Positions 63,218-64,000 of a stretch of 64,000 nt of DNA are shown piece after piece; the first letter of the stretch is position 1; the number at the start of each line of letters is the position of its first letter. A program made the position numbers and the translations under genes. Source of the DNA: Chloroflexota bacterium (lineage in GTDB: Bacteria; Chloroflexota; Anaerolineae; Aggregatilineales; J027); NCBI GenBank assembly GCA_016234595.1, contig JACRBG010000034.1, forward strand, positions 32,017 through 96,016, given 5' to 3'. A model generated the notes under the pieces. That model saw nothing but the letters and a program-made list of their open reading frames with translations, was not told the DNA's origin and did no database searches.

Positions 63218-63282
63218 TTTCTATTGTGTCCGTTTGGCAAATCGCGAGAAATTCGGTAGATTTACGACAGACACAATAGAAA
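63218..63282. promoter_or_regulatory. inverted repeat before the receiver gene
   Basis: TTTCTATTGTGTC (63218-63230) and GACACAATAGAAA (63270-63282) are perfect 13-bp arms separated by 39 nt, between the transglutaminase stop and the receiver start. It may be an operator for the receiver gene or a weak terminator; it is not followed by a strong T-run. Confidence 0.55.
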
Positions 63283-63364
63283 ATTTATGTTAAACTAATT
63301 CTACGACGATTGTTCATCCTGACTTGTTAGGACACCATCTTCAAGGCTAGGGAGTTTTGACCTA

Positions 63365-63736
63365 ATGCCACAACGTATTTTGTACATCGAAGATAATTTT
63401 GAAAATCGGCTGTTGGTACGCCGAATTTTGATGGCAGAGGGGTATGAATTTGTCGAGGCTGATAACGCGGAGTTGGGCATCCAGTTGGCATTGCAAAATC
63501 CGCCAGATTTAATCTTGATGGATATTAGTATGCCAAATATCAATGGATTGACTGCCACCCGCATGATTCGTGAAAGTTCAGCATTACAGCGCATCCCTGT
63601 CGTGGCCCTAACCGCCAACGCGATGCAAAATGATTTAACGACGACACTTGAGGCTGGCTGTGATGGCTATATAATTAAACCAATAGATGTTGACCGCTTT
63701 CCAGACCAGATTCTTCACTATTTGAGGAGCCAATAA
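63365..63736 (+). CDS. single-domain response regulator (CheY/DivK-like)
   Basis: This 123-residue protein is a stand-alone receiver with the acidic pair in YIEDN, phospho-Asp in LILMDISMPNING, a Thr/Ser switch in VALTANAMQ and the conserved Lys in YIIKPID. No output domain is present, so it acts by protein-protein contact, as CheY or DivK does. GGGAG lies upstream of the ATG. A second receiver protein starts 5 nt after its stop, suggesting one phospho-signalling operon continuing past the window. Confidence 0.92.
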   Translation: MPQRILYIEDNFENRLLVRRILMAEGYEFVEADNAELGIQLALQNPPDLILMDISMPNINGLTATRMIRESSALQRIPVVALTANAMQNDLTTTLEAGCDGYIIKPIDVDRFPDQILHYLRSQ

Positions 63737-63741
63737 AGCGT

Positions 63742-64000
63742 ATGAGCGAAGCGAGACGCCGCACTTCAGTTGACCCCGGCGAAGCGCACGTGCTGGTGGT
63801 GGAAGATAATGTGCCAAACTTTGTTTTGATTGCCCGAATGCTGGCTTTCATGGGGGTACAACGCTGCGAATGGAAGACTTCGGGGTGGCAAGTCGTTCAA
63901 TTTGCCGACACGTTACCCCGGATTGATCTTATCCTGATGGATATTCGACTACCCTACGAAGATGGTTATCAAGCGTTGCAGAAAGTTCGGGCACACGAAC
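63742..64000 (+). CDS. response regulator receiver protein (partial)
   Basis: The frame from the ATG at 63742 runs off the window. It encodes a receiver domain: HVLVVEDNVPNFVLIARML, then IDLILMDIRLPYEDGYQAL with the phospho-Asp. The output domain, if any, lies outside. It follows the CheY/DivK-like gene after 5 nt, and the pair is likely cotranscribed. Nothing can be said about its kinase. Confidence 0.9.
   Translation, partial: MSEARRRTSVDPGEAHVLVVEDNVPNFVLIARMLAFMGVQRCEWKTSGWQVVQFADTLPRIDLILMDIRLPYEDGYQALQKVRAHE

Overview
The window looks like a chromosomal stretch of a Chloroflexota (probably Anaerolineae-type) bacterium. This is inferred from content: a large membrane protein with a C-terminal beta-sandwich, exported proteins with Pro/Thr-rich linkers, a TgpA-type transglutaminase, bacterial SH3 and WD40 proteins, and a liv transporter with very long permeases. 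No rRNA is present, so the placement is provisional. Genes are dense, on both strands, in short co-directional runs with frequent 1-8 nt stop/start overlaps.

Layout. 1-2376 (minus): four-subunit 2-oxoacid:ferredoxin oxidoreductase operon, last gene cut by the window edge. 2584-6849 (minus): APH-fold kinase coupled to a class V aminotransferase, a WD40 protein and an SH3/chitosanase-like protein. 7118-10799 (plus): heterodimeric ABC exporter. 10855-17858 (minus): M16C protease, alpha/beta hydrolase, two trypsin-fold proteases, an atypical LuxR-type regulator and a LysE-type exporter. 17966-24993: envelope locus with a membrane protein, then a Dlt-like acylation module. A 46-residue DltX-like microprotein, an MBOAT protein and an SGNH protein are on minus; a carrier protein and an acyl-AMP ligase are divergent on plus. 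25137-35174: accessory island bounded by a roughly 180-bp direct repeat that includes the 3' end of tRNA-Asp. It carries a decayed large serine recombinase, a potassium module (KdpE, KimA-like importer with a frameshift, KdpD) and a decayed IS256-family element.

35346-40196 (plus): pyrBCDEF with an attenuator-like leader. 40193-47609 (minus): branched-chain amino-acid ABC transporter (livKHMGF); the binding protein carries a FAS1 domain and both permeases are unusually long. 47879-48976: glycerol-1-phosphate dehydrogenase-like protein. 48978-54374 (minus): homoserine dehydrogenase, lipoyl synthase, GNAT, AsnRS behind a near-consensus promoter, a methyltransferase and a double CDGSH protein. 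54454-64000: exported and membrane proteins (metzincin-like protease, phosphodiester glycosidase-like protein, degenerate HExxH protein, transglutaminase), initiator tRNA-Met, a CoA-transferase, a YkvA-like protein and two receiver proteins, the last cut by the window end.

The two systems most worth attention are the Dlt-like acylation locus with its microprotein, and the KdpDE-KimA island, where a Kdp-type two-component system sits beside a KimA-type transporter with no kdpFABC in the window.
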